Part shown: positions 9,171 through 17,321 of the stretch, piece by piece
Position numbering within the stretch: the stretch's first letter is position 1
How the letters are laid out: every line of letters begins with the position of its first letter
Source: Spirochaetales bacterium
Lineage (GTDB): Bacteria; Spirochaetota; Spirochaetia; DSM-27196; Salinispiraceae
NCBI GenBank assembly: GCA_009991955.1
Contig: JAACWS010000010.1
Coordinates: forward strand, 45,758 to 109,757
Direction of reading: 5' to 3'
DNA length: 64,000 nucleotides
Notes under the pieces: model-generated
The model's database searches: none
Told to the model about the DNA's origin: nothing
Seen by the model: the letters and a program-made list of their open reading frames with translations, nothing else
Program-made: the position numbers and the translations under genes

Positions 9171-10679
9171 TCAATGTTGTATTTGTAGCTCTTTCATAAG
9201 TCTCGATAGATAAGTACGCTGAATATCCAGTTCTCTGGAAGCTGATGTTTGGTTCCAATGGTGTTTTTCTAGACATGAAATAATAAAGTATTTCTTGAAC
9301 AAATTCACCGAGTCTTTGAGATTTTTGCCCTGGAATTCATCGTTTTTTTCGATAGGATTTTGGCCTAATAACAAATGCTCTCTTCGAATACTACCGTCCT
9401 GAGTAATAACGACCGCCCGTTCTACTACATTTTTGAGCTCCCGTATATTCCCCGGCCACTCAAACGAATGCAGAGCATCGATCGCCGATTTCTCGAAATG
9501 AGATACTGTTTTATTTGTATCCCGCATTGCAAACTGCAAAAAATGCTTTGCCAAGGGCATTATGTCAGAAACACGATTCCTCAAAGGAGGTACGTTAATC
9601 GGAATTACATTCAATCGATAATAAAGATCCTTTCGAAATTCACCTTTTGCAACCAAATCAATAAGATTACGATTTGTAGCACTAAGTATCCTTGCTCGAA
9701 CTCGCTTCTGCTCGTTAGACCCTAAAGGTTCGAAGATCCCGTCTTCAAGAACCCTTAGGAGCTTCGCCTGTACAGGTAAGCTAAGTTCACCTATTTCATC
9801 CAAAAAGATTGTGCCATCGCCGGCTTGTTCAAATTTCCCCATCCTGTCCTTAAGAGCATCGGTAAAGGCACCTCGTACATGCCCAAACAGTTCACTTTCT
9901 AGAAGTCCTTCGGGGAGGGCTGCGCAATTTACCCGGATAAAGGGTTTTTCTGCATAGCGGCTATTCAAATGAATTTGCTCCGCGATAAGTTCTTTACCTA
10001 CCCCACTCTCGCCTAATACAAGAACAGTAGAGTTTGTCATTCCTACCTTTTTAACGACATTCAGGACCATTTCCATTTCCTTGCTTTCATAAATCAGGGT
10101 ATGGAATCCCTGACTTAGTTGCAAAGAATCCTGTAATATTGCAATTTCTTTTTGCGTTTTGACATACAATCGAGCGTTCGAGAGGGCAAGAGCTGCCTGA
10201 TTCGCAAAAATTTCGAGCCATTGAAGGTCGTTTTCGGTAAAATGTCGATTGTTTTTTTTATTTATAAGCTCAATTACGCCGATGCAAGAATCCTTCAAGC
10301 GCATAGGCACTGCCAAAATAGATGTCGTTTGAAATCCTACACTCTTGCTAATATCGGAAAAAAAACGATCGTCTTTTTCGACGTCGTTCACTATAAGGCT
10401 TTTATTATTTTTCGCTACCCACCCGGCGATACCTTCACCAAGATTTAAAGAAAACTTTTGAACGTCGCTGCCCTTGCTACCGAGAGCGACTTCAAAATAA
10501 AGTTTTCGATCCCCTTTATTCAGAAGTAGTAGTGAAGCTGCTTCACCTTCCGACAACACCATCGCTGACTCGACGATCCGTGCTAACAAAATGTTGACGT
10601 CGGCATAATCGGAATTTATGAGACTATTTAACTCAATAAGAGTTTCTACTTTTATTGTATCCTCTTTTGAGTCAAACAT
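9171..10679 (-). CDS. GAF-domain sigma-54-dependent transcriptional activator
   Basis: Bacterial enhancer-binding protein that remodels RNA polymerase holding sigma-54. The 502 residues contain a GAF sensor domain (about 20-168), an AAA+ domain (about 195-430) and a C-terminal Fis-type helix-turn-helix (about 455-500, ending ASRELDIQRTYLSRLMKEL). Walker A is GESGVGKE (223-230) and Walker B is GTIFLDEIGE (289-298). The sigma-54 contact loop reads GAFTDA (270-275) instead of GAFTGA. There is no receiver domain, so activity is probably controlled by ligand binding to GAF. It heads an operon with a TPR protein, a cyclase and a lipoprotein. I found no convincing -24/-12 promoter in this window. 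Confidence 0.95.
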   Translation of the reverse strand: MFDSKEDTIKVETLIELNSLINSDYADVNILLARIVESAMVLSEGEAASLLLLNKGDRKLYFEVALGSKGSDVQKFSLNLGEGIAGWVAKNNKSLIVNDVEKDDRFFSDISKSVGFQTTSILAVPMRLKDSCIGVIELINKKNNRHFTENDLQWLEIFANQAALALSNARLYVKTQKEIAILQDSLQLSQGFHTLIYESKEMEMVLNVVKKVGMTNSTVLVLGESGVGKELIAEQIHLNSRYAEKPFIRVNCAALPEGLLESELFGHVRGAFTDALKDRMGKFEQAGDGTIFLDEIGELSLPVQAKLLRVLEDGIFEPLGSNEQKRVRARILSATNRNLIDLVAKGEFRKDLYYRLNVIPINVPPLRNRVSDIMPLAKHFLQFAMRDTNKTVSHFEKSAIDALHSFEWPGNIRELKNVVERAVVITQDGSIRREHLLLGQNPIEKNDEFQGKNLKDSVNLFKKYFIISCLEKHHWNQTSASRELDIQRTYLSRLMKELQIQH

Positions 10680-10737
10680 ACGTTATATTACTTCCCTCGA
10701 GTATCTCTATATAAACGCTTTTCTTACAGAATAACCA

Positions 10738-10836
10738 GGGGACCTCTATTATCTGGTTTTCTGACAAAGTTGGTCATTGCACCGCAATGACGTAAGAACC
10801 TAAGCCGATTAAGAATAGGGGTTTATAGAGGTCCCC
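10738..10836. repeat. Intergenic inverted-repeat element, copy B (inverted relative to A)
   Basis: This 99-bp element lies between the sigma-54 regulator and cmk/rpsA. The ends are a perfect 12-bp inverted repeat: GGGGACCTCTAT (10738-10749) and ATAGAGGTCCCC (10825-10836). The internal hairpin GTCATTGC-ACC-GCAATGAC (10773-10791) is the exact reverse complement of the core of copy A, so the element is inserted the other way round. Core-to-end distances (35 and 45 bp) match copy A (36 and 46 bp). Most of the sequence between core and ends is not conserved, which suggests selection on structure or old age. Confidence 0.8.
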
Positions 10837-10841
10837 AACCA

Positions 10842-10873
10842 CTGAATAAGAGACCCGATTGTCCCTTACTCAG
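10842..10873 (-). other. Stem-loop downstream of cmk/rpsA
   Basis: On the - strand, CTGAGTAAG (10873-10865) pairs with CTTATTCAG (10850-10842) across a 14-base loop, with one G:U pair. It lies about 30 bp after the stop codon of the cmk/rpsA fusion and directly before repeat copy B. It could stabilise the 3' end or help termination of the ribosomal-protein transcript, but no U-run follows. The rest of the 223-bp gap (10680-10902) holds only repeat B and the short leader of the regulator gene. Confidence 0.4.
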
Positions 10874-10902
10874 GGTAGAAAACGATTTCTAGAGATATTT
10901 TC

Positions 10903-13272
10903 TCAATCGTTGTCTTTCTTAAGAAAATCCCCCAGACGGACTGAGGTTGAAACGTCCTCGTCACCATCGTGGATATACTTCTCAAACTCTTTTCGCTCGG
11001 TTTGTCGTTCAACCTCCCGGAAGCTTAGACTCAGTTTTTGGCGACCGGTTTGAATTTCCGTAACAACGACCTTAACCTTGTCACCTACTTTATATTTATT
11101 AAGGGCTTCATCAACATTTTCCAAACGAGGATCTACTACCTGGCTCTTATTTACCAGACCTTCGATATCACCTTGAACTCGAACGAAAATTCCAAAAGTA
11201 GTAATGTTTGTTATCTCACCCTCGATGACCGATCCCTCAGGAAAAGCTTTTTTGAGTGAACCCCATGGATCTTCAGAAAGCTGTTTCACCCCTAATCGTA
11301 CATTACGAGATTCCGGATCAGAAGAAATAACAATAACTTCAATTTCTTCTCCTTCGGTCAAAAGCGTGCCGGGATTTTTTATCTTTTTTGTCCACGAAAG
11401 TTCATCGGCGTGGAGGAATCCATCGATCCCATCCTCTAGCTCTACAAAGGCACCACTGGCGGTTATCTTCTTCACTACCTTGGTTAAGCGCATTCCTACG
11501 GGATACTTTGCATCTATTGTCTCCCAGGGATTGTCAGTAACTTGTTTTACTCCCAAGCTGACCTTATGGGCATCGAGGTCAAAACCCAAAATTTTGGCTT
11601 GAACCTTGTCGCCAATATTGAGAACGTCTTTAGGATGATTAATTCGTTTCGTCCAGGACAATTCGGAAATATGTGCCAAGCCCTCGATGCCCTCTTCGAT
11701 CTCGATGAAAGCTCCAAAGTCGGTCAACTTAGTAACCACACCTTCAACTACCTGGTTAAGCTCGAATTGTTCGTGGAAGGTATCCCAAGGATTACGAGTC
11801 ATTTCTTTCAGGGACAAGTTAATTTTTTGATTTTCGTGGTCGAGTCGTACTACTTTTAATTCAAGTTCTTCGCCTTTTTTTACTACGTCTTTTGGACGGG
11901 CTACATGCCCCCAGCTCATATCATTTATGTGAAGTAAGCCGTCAAATCCACCAAGATCTACGAAAGCACCGAAGGAGGTGAAGGACTTTACTATTCCCTT
12001 AACGACATCACCTTCGTGCACCGAGGCAAAAAACTCGGTACGCATTTTTTCAACTTCTTCTTCGAGCCAAGCTCGTCGAGAAAGAATTATATTCACACGT
12101 TTTTCGGAAAAAAGCCGCTCAATATAGAAACTCGACTCAAGACCAACATAACGCTCTGGATCTTCTATGCGAAATAGATCCATTTTAGAAATGGGGTTAA
12201 AACCTCGTGTTCCACCCCCTAGATCAACTTCAAAGCCACCCTTTACGGTACGCACAACCTTACCTACGGCTGCACCTTTATTTTCAAAAGCTTCTTTAAT
12301 TTGCTTCCAGACCACCCGTTCGTCGGCTTTTCGCTTACTTACAAGAATTTCTCCATGGCGGCCCTCTTTGGAAACAAGTACGACACTGACGGTCTCACCT
12401 ATTTTTGGAACTTCGGAAAATTCAGAAACCGAAATTTTACCTTCCGATTTGTAACCAACGTCGATGTAAACGTGTTCGTCAGTTACCTGGGCTACAAAGC
12501 CATCGACAAGCTGACCATCTTCCAACTCATCCAAGGATTTTAAATATTCCTCCTGAAGCATTTCCTGTTTGCTCAAGGTATTTTCTGGGGAAACCTGCTG
12601 TTCTTTATCTGCCATGTTACGATAGTACTCCTGTGAAGATTTATGTCCTTGGATGGATTCGGTTACTTTGGCACAAACTGCCTCAATCGTCAAGTCAGAT
12701 GTGTCTAAATAGGTCGCATCAGCGGCTAGCATCAGAGCTCCAACCTTTTTTTGCTTATCGATCGTATCTCTTTGCTGTATTGCCACAAGAATTTCTTCGA
12801 AGTTCAGTTTACTTGTACCTTGGCCAAACCTCCGTCGAGCTCTGGCTTCCGCTGTTGCATCGATAAACCACTTCACCTCAGCTTTTGGAAAAACGACAGT
12901 CGTCATATCCCGGCCCTCTACTACAACATTTCTCCCTCTCGATTGGTTAATGAGTATTTTATTCACAAATTCCCTGATTTGAGGATACGAAGAAACATCG
13001 GCAACCCGTTTATCTACCGCGTCGGTATGAATTACTGGATCGATAAAGCAGCCATTCAATTTCACTCCCTCGGCGGACAACTCTATTGCAACCGTAGGAA
13101 GTAACTGGGAAATTGTATGGTCGTTTACTTCCACTCCGGCAGTAATAAACGAATAGGTAATCGCTCGATAGACCTTACCAGAATTGAGGTAGAAGAATCC
13201 TGTTGCTTTGGCAACTTCTCGAGCTACCGTACTTTTCCCAGAGCCCGCGGGACCATCAATTGCGACTATCAT
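10903..13272 (-). CDS. cmk/rpsA: Fused cytidylate kinase - 30S ribosomal protein S1
   Basis: Bifunctional reading frame of 789 aa. Residues 1-219 are CMP kinase: P-loop GPAGSGKST at the start, NSGKVYRAIT, and GRDMTTVVFPKA. Residues 220-789 are ribosomal protein S1 with six S1 repeats; copies such as VDGFVAQVTDEHVYIDVGYK, SFGAFVDLGGFDGLLHINDM and DFGAFIEIEEGIEGLAHISE are easy to see. The fusion is known from Treponema. An in-frame ATG at 12615 (residue 220, MADKEQQ) has AGGAG 12 bases upstream (12628-12632), so free S1 of normal length could also be made. The start overlaps the pseudouridine synthase gene by 17 bp, and it is the last gene of the recA-led run. Confidence 0.95.
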   Translation of the reverse strand: MIVAIDGPAGSGKSTVAREVAKATGFFYLNSGKVYRAITYSFITAGVEVNDHTISQLLPTVAIELSAEGVKLNGCFIDPVIHTDAVDKRVADVSSYPQIREFVNKILINQSRGRNVVVEGRDMTTVVFPKAEVKWFIDATAEARARRRFGQGTSKLNFEEILVAIQQRDTIDKQKKVGALMLAADATYLDTSDLTIEAVCAKVTESIQGHKSSQEYYRNMADKEQQVSPENTLSKQEMLQEEYLKSLDELEDGQLVDGFVAQVTDEHVYIDVGYKSEGKISVSEFSEVPKIGETVSVVLVSKEGRHGEILVSKRKADERVVWKQIKEAFENKGAAVGKVVRTVKGGFEVDLGGGTRGFNPISKMDLFRIEDPERYVGLESSFYIERLFSEKRVNIILSRRAWLEEEVEKMRTEFFASVHEGDVVKGIVKSFTSFGAFVDLGGFDGLLHINDMSWGHVARPKDVVKKGEELELKVVRLDHENQKINLSLKEMTRNPWDTFHEQFELNQVVEGVVTKLTDFGAFIEIEEGIEGLAHISELSWTKRINHPKDVLNIGDKVQAKILGFDLDAHKVSLGVKQVTDNPWETIDAKYPVGMRLTKVVKKITASGAFVELEDGIDGFLHADELSWTKKIKNPGTLLTEGEEIEVIVISSDPESRNVRLGVKQLSEDPWGSLKKAFPEGSVIEGEITNITTFGIFVRVQGDIEGLVNKSQVVDPRLENVDEALNKYKVGDKVKVVVTEIQTGRQKLSLSFREVERQTERKEFEKYIHDGDEDVSTSVRLGDFLKKDND

Positions 13273-14068
13273 TATTCCCCCTTATCCTTCTTTTTTTCGG
13301 GGCCGGATGTAGGGGTTTTTTCTCACCAATAATTTGTTTTGACGTGGGTCGTCGCTTTACCAAAAAGATTGTCTCAGCTTCTTCTTTGGTAATTTTTCGA
13401 AATTCACCTTTTTTAAGATTTTCAATATGGATGTTTCCAATCCGAACCCGATGAAGTTTTCGTACGGTGATCTTATAGTGTCCAAAGATGTTGCGAATCT
13501 CCCTATTCTTTCCTTCGCCGAGAATCAAATAAACTTTTTTGGGACTAACTTTTCGAAAACTATTGAGAGTATACTTAATTCCTTGGACAGTAATACCTTT
13601 CTGCCAGGTGAGGAGAATCGTATCTGGTATCTCTTGTTGGGTATCCACGACGTATTCCCTCTCAACCGCACCCTTTGGATGCATGATTCTGTCTGCAAAC
13701 TCTCCGTCGGAAGTGAGGATAAGGAGACCTGATGAGTTAATATCAAGACGTCCGACAGTAAAGAGCCGCTGCGAAAAGAGCGGTTGTACAAGCCCCACGG
13801 CAGTACTTCGGCCTTCAGGATCCTTATTCGAACACACATATCCTTCGGGTTTGTTTAGTACAATGTAAGCATGATTTCGCGTAGGGTGAATTGTCTCACC
13901 ATCGAACTCTACTTTGTCGTTTTTGTCGACCCTAAAACCAGGCTCTAAACAGACGTTATTATTGACCGAAACTCTGCCCGCTTCGATTATTTCTGCTGCT
14001 TCACGGCGGGAACTTACTCCGCTACGACTGAGGTACACCTGAAGTCGAATTTTGTTTTCATTCTCCAT
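13256..14068 (-). CDS. rRNA pseudouridine synthase (RluB/RsuA family)
   Basis: Isomerises a specific uridine in rRNA to pseudouridine. The 270-aa protein has an N-terminal S4 RNA-binding domain (about residues 5-60, LQVYLSRSGVSSRREAAEII) and a catalytic domain with the nucleophilic Asp in GRLDINSSGLLILTSDG. The C-terminal part has the RluB/RluE/RsuA pattern LILGEGKNREIRNIF. A TTG start 9 bp upstream is possible; I chose the ATG at 14068 because the GAGAGAAG ribosome site is better spaced for it. It overlaps scpB by 11 bp and cmk by 17 bp. RluB (23S) is the likely subfamily but cannot be proven here. Confidence 0.92.
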   Translation of the reverse strand: MENENKIRLQVYLSRSGVSSRREAAEIIEAGRVSVNNNVCLEPGFRVDKNDKVEFDGETIHPTRNHAYIVLNKPEGYVCSNKDPEGRSTAVGLVQPLFSQRLFTVGRLDINSSGLLILTSDGEFADRIMHPKGAVEREYVVDTQQEIPDTILLTWQKGITVQGIKYTLNSFRKVSPKKVYLILGEGKNREIRNIFGHYKITVRKLHRVRIGNIHIENLKKGEFRKITKEEAETIFLVKRRPTSKQIIGEKKPLHPAPKKRRIRGNNDSRN

Positions 14069-14600
14069 CGAGTTCAAACTTCTCTCTTTCTAAGTCATCT
14101 AATTTTGGGAGATCGGCTATGCTAGAAAGCCTAAAACTCCTTAAGAATGTACGAGTTGTTCCAAATTGAATCGGTCTACCCGGTGTTTCCTTTTTTCCAA
14201 CTTCTTGAATCAATTCCCGAGCAAGGAGAACTCTTATCATTCCATCTGAAGCTACCCCACGGATTGCATCAATTTCTCCCCGGGTAATCGGTTGAGAATA
14301 AGCAATTATAGAAAGGGTTTCTAAAGCAGCACGACTCAAACGATTCTCGTTTCGTTTGCCGTACCTTGGACGTAAGGTTTCCCATAGCCCGCGCTTTGGA
14401 ACGATCTGATAAGCATCCCCAAGACGTACGATCTCTATTCCATGATAGGACTCAGCATAGTGATCTGTAAGTTCCTTGAGAGCTTGACTGACTCCCTGCT
14501 CGGGTAAATTTGCAATTCTTGCAAGGGTTTTTATGTCTGCAGGTTCAGATTCCAAGAAGAGAATTGCTTCTATCACAGAAACTTCATTTTCCAGAATCAT
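14058..14600 (-). CDS. scpB: Segregation and condensation protein B
   Basis: Winged-helix partner of the SMC-ScpA complex in chromosome condensation and segregation. The 180-aa protein starts MILENEVSVIEAILFLESEP. It contains the ScpB signature around LSRAALETLSIIAYSQPITR followed by GEIDAIRGVASDGMIRVLL. The ATG at 14600 overlaps the scpA stop as ATGA, which decides the start over a longer in-frame extension. The gene pair scpA-scpB in this order is the usual arrangement, and coupling would keep subunit ratios. Confidence 0.95.
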   Translation of the reverse strand: MILENEVSVIEAILFLESEPADIKTLARIANLPEQGVSQALKELTDHYAESYHGIEIVRLGDAYQIVPKRGLWETLRPRYGKRNENRLSRAALETLSIIAYSQPITRGEIDAIRGVASDGMIRVLLARELIQEVGKKETPGRPIQFGTTRTFLRSFRLSSIADLPKLDDLEREKFELDGE

Positions 14601-15370
14601 ACCTCCTCTTCCTTTTGCTCTCGACGGCGAACGATAATATCTCCGAACATCCGGTGTTGTAGAATTACTATCCGTTTGCCTTTCACGGTCTCCAGTACTG
14701 CCAAAAAGGCACATACTGTTTCTAACATAGAATTAGGTTTAAAAATGAGATCTAAGAAAAGAAATTCGACCTTTTCTTCTAGAAACTCGTAAATAAGACT
14801 AATTTTTTCATTGACTGTCACCTCTTCATAAAGGTCGATTATTCTCTCGGTGTTTAACCCTTTCATTAAATGCGAAAACGATTTGAGTAAATCCCATACT
14901 TCCATCTCCTCCCAAAGGGATTCTTCTTCGAATGGAAGAGTGGCTTGCTTTTTCCTTCTTTCCAAAGAAAAATCCTCAACATTACTCGTTCCACCTAATA
15001 ACTCACTGAGCTTTTTATATTTCTGATATTCTATGAGTCTTTCCACCAATTCTCTACGGGGATCATCAATTTCTTCTGATAAATCAATTTCTACCGGCAG
15101 CAGCATTCTACTTTTGATATAAAGAAGCGTGGCAGCCAGGGAATAGAATTCGGTGAGGTCTTCGAGACCAACCCTCGAGTGCATTTTGAGGTAGGAGAGA
15201 TACTGTTCGGTAATCGACCCGATCGGAATATCATAAATATTCACTTCGTTTTTCTTTATGAGGAAAAGTAGAAGATCGAGTGGCCCTTCGAAATCGCTTA
15301 CTACAAAACTTTGAGGTGCCCAACCATCTTGTTCCGATGTGGCTTCTGTATCTCCGTCAAAGTATTCCAT
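14597..15370 (-). CDS. scpA: Segregation and condensation protein A
   Basis: Kleisin subunit that bridges the SMC heads. The 257-aa protein carries the family signature FEGPLDLLLFLIKKNEVNIYDIPI near residue 28, followed by YLEY-like helices and SRMLLPVEI. The N-terminal 25 residues before the kleisin domain are acidic and variable. Its stop overlaps the scpB start. It lies 42 bp downstream of folK in a run that begins at recA. No smc gene is in the window. Confidence 0.95.
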   Translation of the reverse strand: MEYFDGDTEATSEQDGWAPQSFVVSDFEGPLDLLLFLIKKNEVNIYDIPIGSITEQYLSYLKMHSRVGLEDLTEFYSLAATLLYIKSRMLLPVEIDLSEEIDDPRRELVERLIEYQKYKKLSELLGGTSNVEDFSLERRKKQATLPFEEESLWEEMEVWDLLKSFSHLMKGLNTERIIDLYEEVTVNEKISLIYEFLEEKVEFLFLDLIFKPNSMLETVCAFLAVLETVKGKRIVILQHRMFGDIIVRRREQKEEEV

Positions 15371-15412
15371 CCAAGACCCCTTCCCTTTCTATTCCGGTAG
15401 AGGATTATAGAC

Positions 15413-15922
15413 CTACCATTCTACCTGGTAAACACCCTGGTTTTCGAGGGTTTGACGGTATTCTGATAGGAACCTTTGGGTTTGGGGTTCAATTGCGTCG
15501 GGCTCAAGTTCGAGGAGGGGAATAAGCGCAAAAGCCCTCTCGAGTAATCGAGGATGAGGAACAGTGAGATTTGGACCTTTAAGCGAAAAATAATCTGCCC
15601 ACAAAATATCAAGGTCAAGAGTGCGAGGACCGTAGCGAAAATCTTTTTTCCGAATGCGTCCTTCACGATTTTCGATGGTTTGACAGAAATCGAGAAGCTG
15701 AAAGAACGACCCCGACCAATACCCGACTACTGCACAATTGAAGTAATTCGGTTGTTCTCTATATTCCCTAGGATCTGTCTCGTAAAGGGACGAAACCGTC
15801 ATTTCACGAATCGAAGATCGCAATTCTTGGGTAGCCCGGCGCAGGATGTCTTTTGACTCACCCAGGTTACTTCCTAAGCCTATACCTACTTTGAACAATG
15901 GGTGTACCTCAAAATCGGACAT
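15413..15922 (-). CDS. folK: 2-amino-4-hydroxy-6-hydroxymethyldihydropteridine pyrophosphokinase
   Basis: HPPK transfers pyrophosphate from ATP to the pterin in folate synthesis. The 169-aa length is normal. Signatures visible are IGLGSNLGESKDILRRA at the N-terminus and the HPPK motif FRYGPRTLDLDILWAD, which includes the Mg-binding DLD. PHPRLLERAFALIPL near the C-terminus is also typical. The gene lies between recA and scpA; no other folate gene is adjacent, so this is an isolated folK rather than part of a folate operon. Confidence 0.95.
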   Translation of the reverse strand: MSDFEVHPLFKVGIGLGSNLGESKDILRRATQELRSSIREMTVSSLYETDPREYREQPNYFNCAVVGYWSGSFFQLLDFCQTIENREGRIRKKDFRYGPRTLDLDILWADYFSLKGPNLTVPHPRLLERAFALIPLLELEPDAIEPQTQRFLSEYRQTLENQGVYQVEW

Positions 15923-15972
15923 TTTATGCTGGTGAATGGGGCACCTCTTTCTTGCCCGATTGTTTACCGGAG

Positions 15973-17157
15973 CTAAAATAGCTCATCAGAACTCCCGGGG
16001 GAATCCGATTCCACTTTTGCGGGTATATCCTTCATTTTTTTGGTGCTATTTTCTTTTTCCTTCGCCGGTACTTTAGGTTCTTTAGGCTCCTTCGTTCCTT
16101 TGCCGGTTCCTAGGACTTGTTCAAAAGGAAAAAGGGTTTGGCGCAGTTGTTTTTCCAAACTTTGGGCAATTTCGGGGTTCGCTTCTAAAAAGGATTTCGC
16201 GTTTTCTTTTCCTTGGCCTATGCGCTCTTCTCCAAAGGAATACCACGCACCACTCTTCTTGATAAGTTCAAACTTTGCCGCCGTATCTAAGAGACTTCCA
16301 CTCCACGAAATTCCTTTTCCAAACATAATATCCATTTCTGCTTTTCGAAATGGCGGAGCAACCTTGTTCTTTACAACTTTGACCCGCACGGTATTTCCAA
16401 CTGCGTTATCCGTGCCTTGGGTTATGGTTTCTACCCGACGTACTTCAAGCCGAACCGATGCGTAAAATTTGAGGGCATTTCCACCGGTGGTAGTTTCAGG
16501 ATTTCCAAACATAACCCCTATTTTCATCCGAATTTGATTAATAAAGATCAAACATGCCCCAGACTTAGAAATAGTGCCAGTGAGCTTCCGCAAAGCCTGA
16601 CTCATTAGGCGAGCTTGTAAACCAACATGGCTATCGCCCATTTCACCTTGGATTTCCGCTTGGGGCGTTAGTGCAGCGACAGAGTCCACGACAATGATAT
16701 CTACGGCACCCGAGCGAACGAGGTTTTCGGCAATCTCGAGAGCCTGTTCCCCATTGTCCGGCTGACTGACCCACAACTCATCGGTATCTACCCCAAGATT
16801 TTTGGCGTAAATAGGATCGAGGGCATGTTCGGCATCGATAAATGCTGCAATGCCCCCTCGTTTTTGAGCCTCGGCGATAGCATGGAGAGCGAGGGTCGTT
16901 TTACCCGAGGATTCAGGTCCGTAAATTTCTATTATCCTTCCTTTTGGATACCCACCTATCCCGAGAGCCTCATCTAACACCAAGGAACCGGAGGGTATAC
17001 ATTCGATATTCATCCGCTCGGTTCCGGTCCCTAATTTCATCAACGAACCTTTTCCAAATTGTTGTTCAATTTGTAACCGAGCTGCTTCAAGGGCTTTTAG
17101 TTTATCCGCTTGATTTCCATGAACTTGAGTTTCTTTGGGAGTGCCGCTTTTTGCCAT
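15973..17157 (-). CDS. recA: Recombinase RecA
   Basis: DNA strand-exchange protein and SOS co-protease. The 394-aa protein has Walker [15 protein letters not shown], Walker B region [18 protein letters not shown], and the hallmark [27 protein letters not shown] (loop L2 region follows as [18 protein letters not shown]). The C-terminal tail (about residues 345-394) is longer than usual and rich in Lys, Glu and Pro. A ribosome site AGAGAGGA precedes the ATG. A good sigma-70-type promoter with a palindrome in its spacer lies about 90-115 bp upstream (17245-17273). It is the first gene of a run to cmk/rpsA. Confidence 0.98.
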   Translation of the reverse strand: MAKSGTPKETQVHGNQADKLKALEAARLQIEQQFGKGSLMKLGTGTERMNIECIPSGSLVLDEALGIGGYPKGRIIEIYGPESSGKTTLALHAIAEAQKRGGIAAFIDAEHALDPIYAKNLGVDTDELWVSQPDNGEQALEIAENLVRSGAVDIIVVDSVAALTPQAEIQGEMGDSHVGLQARLMSQALRKLTGTISKSGACLIFINQIRMKIGVMFGNPETTTGGNALKFYASVRLEVRRVETITQGTDNAVGNTVRVKVVKNKVAPPFRKAEMDIMFGKGISWSGSLLDTAAKFELIKKSGAWYSFGEERIGQGKENAKSFLEANPEIAQSLEKQLRQTLFPFEQVLGTGKGTKEPKEPKVPAKEKENSTKKMKDIPAKVESDSPGSSDELF

Positions 17158-17244
17158 AATTGTCCTCTCTCTTTTGGATGTGGGAAATAAAGTATTCCCT
17201 CTTATCTATTACCAGGCTGGAATGAAATCTGATTCAACTTTCCA

Positions 17245-17273
17245 AGTATAAGGAGCGGAATTTTTCCGGTCAA
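17245..17273 (-). promoter_or_regulatory. recA promoter with palindromic spacer
   Basis: On the - strand TTGACC (17273-17268), a 17-bp spacer and TATACT (17250-17245) form a near-consensus housekeeping promoter facing recA. The spacer holds a perfect inverted repeat CGGAA-AAA-TTCCG (17256-17268) that touches the -35 box. A looser GGGAA-N8-TTCCC (17182-17199) occurs in the leader. The position suits a repressor such as LexA, but the sequence does not match a SOS box that I know, so the regulator is not identified. Confidence 0.65.
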
Positions 17274-17321
17274 GGCAAGGGAAGATTGCGAACTACCAAA
17301 CTATCGCTTAGTATTAGGTCT

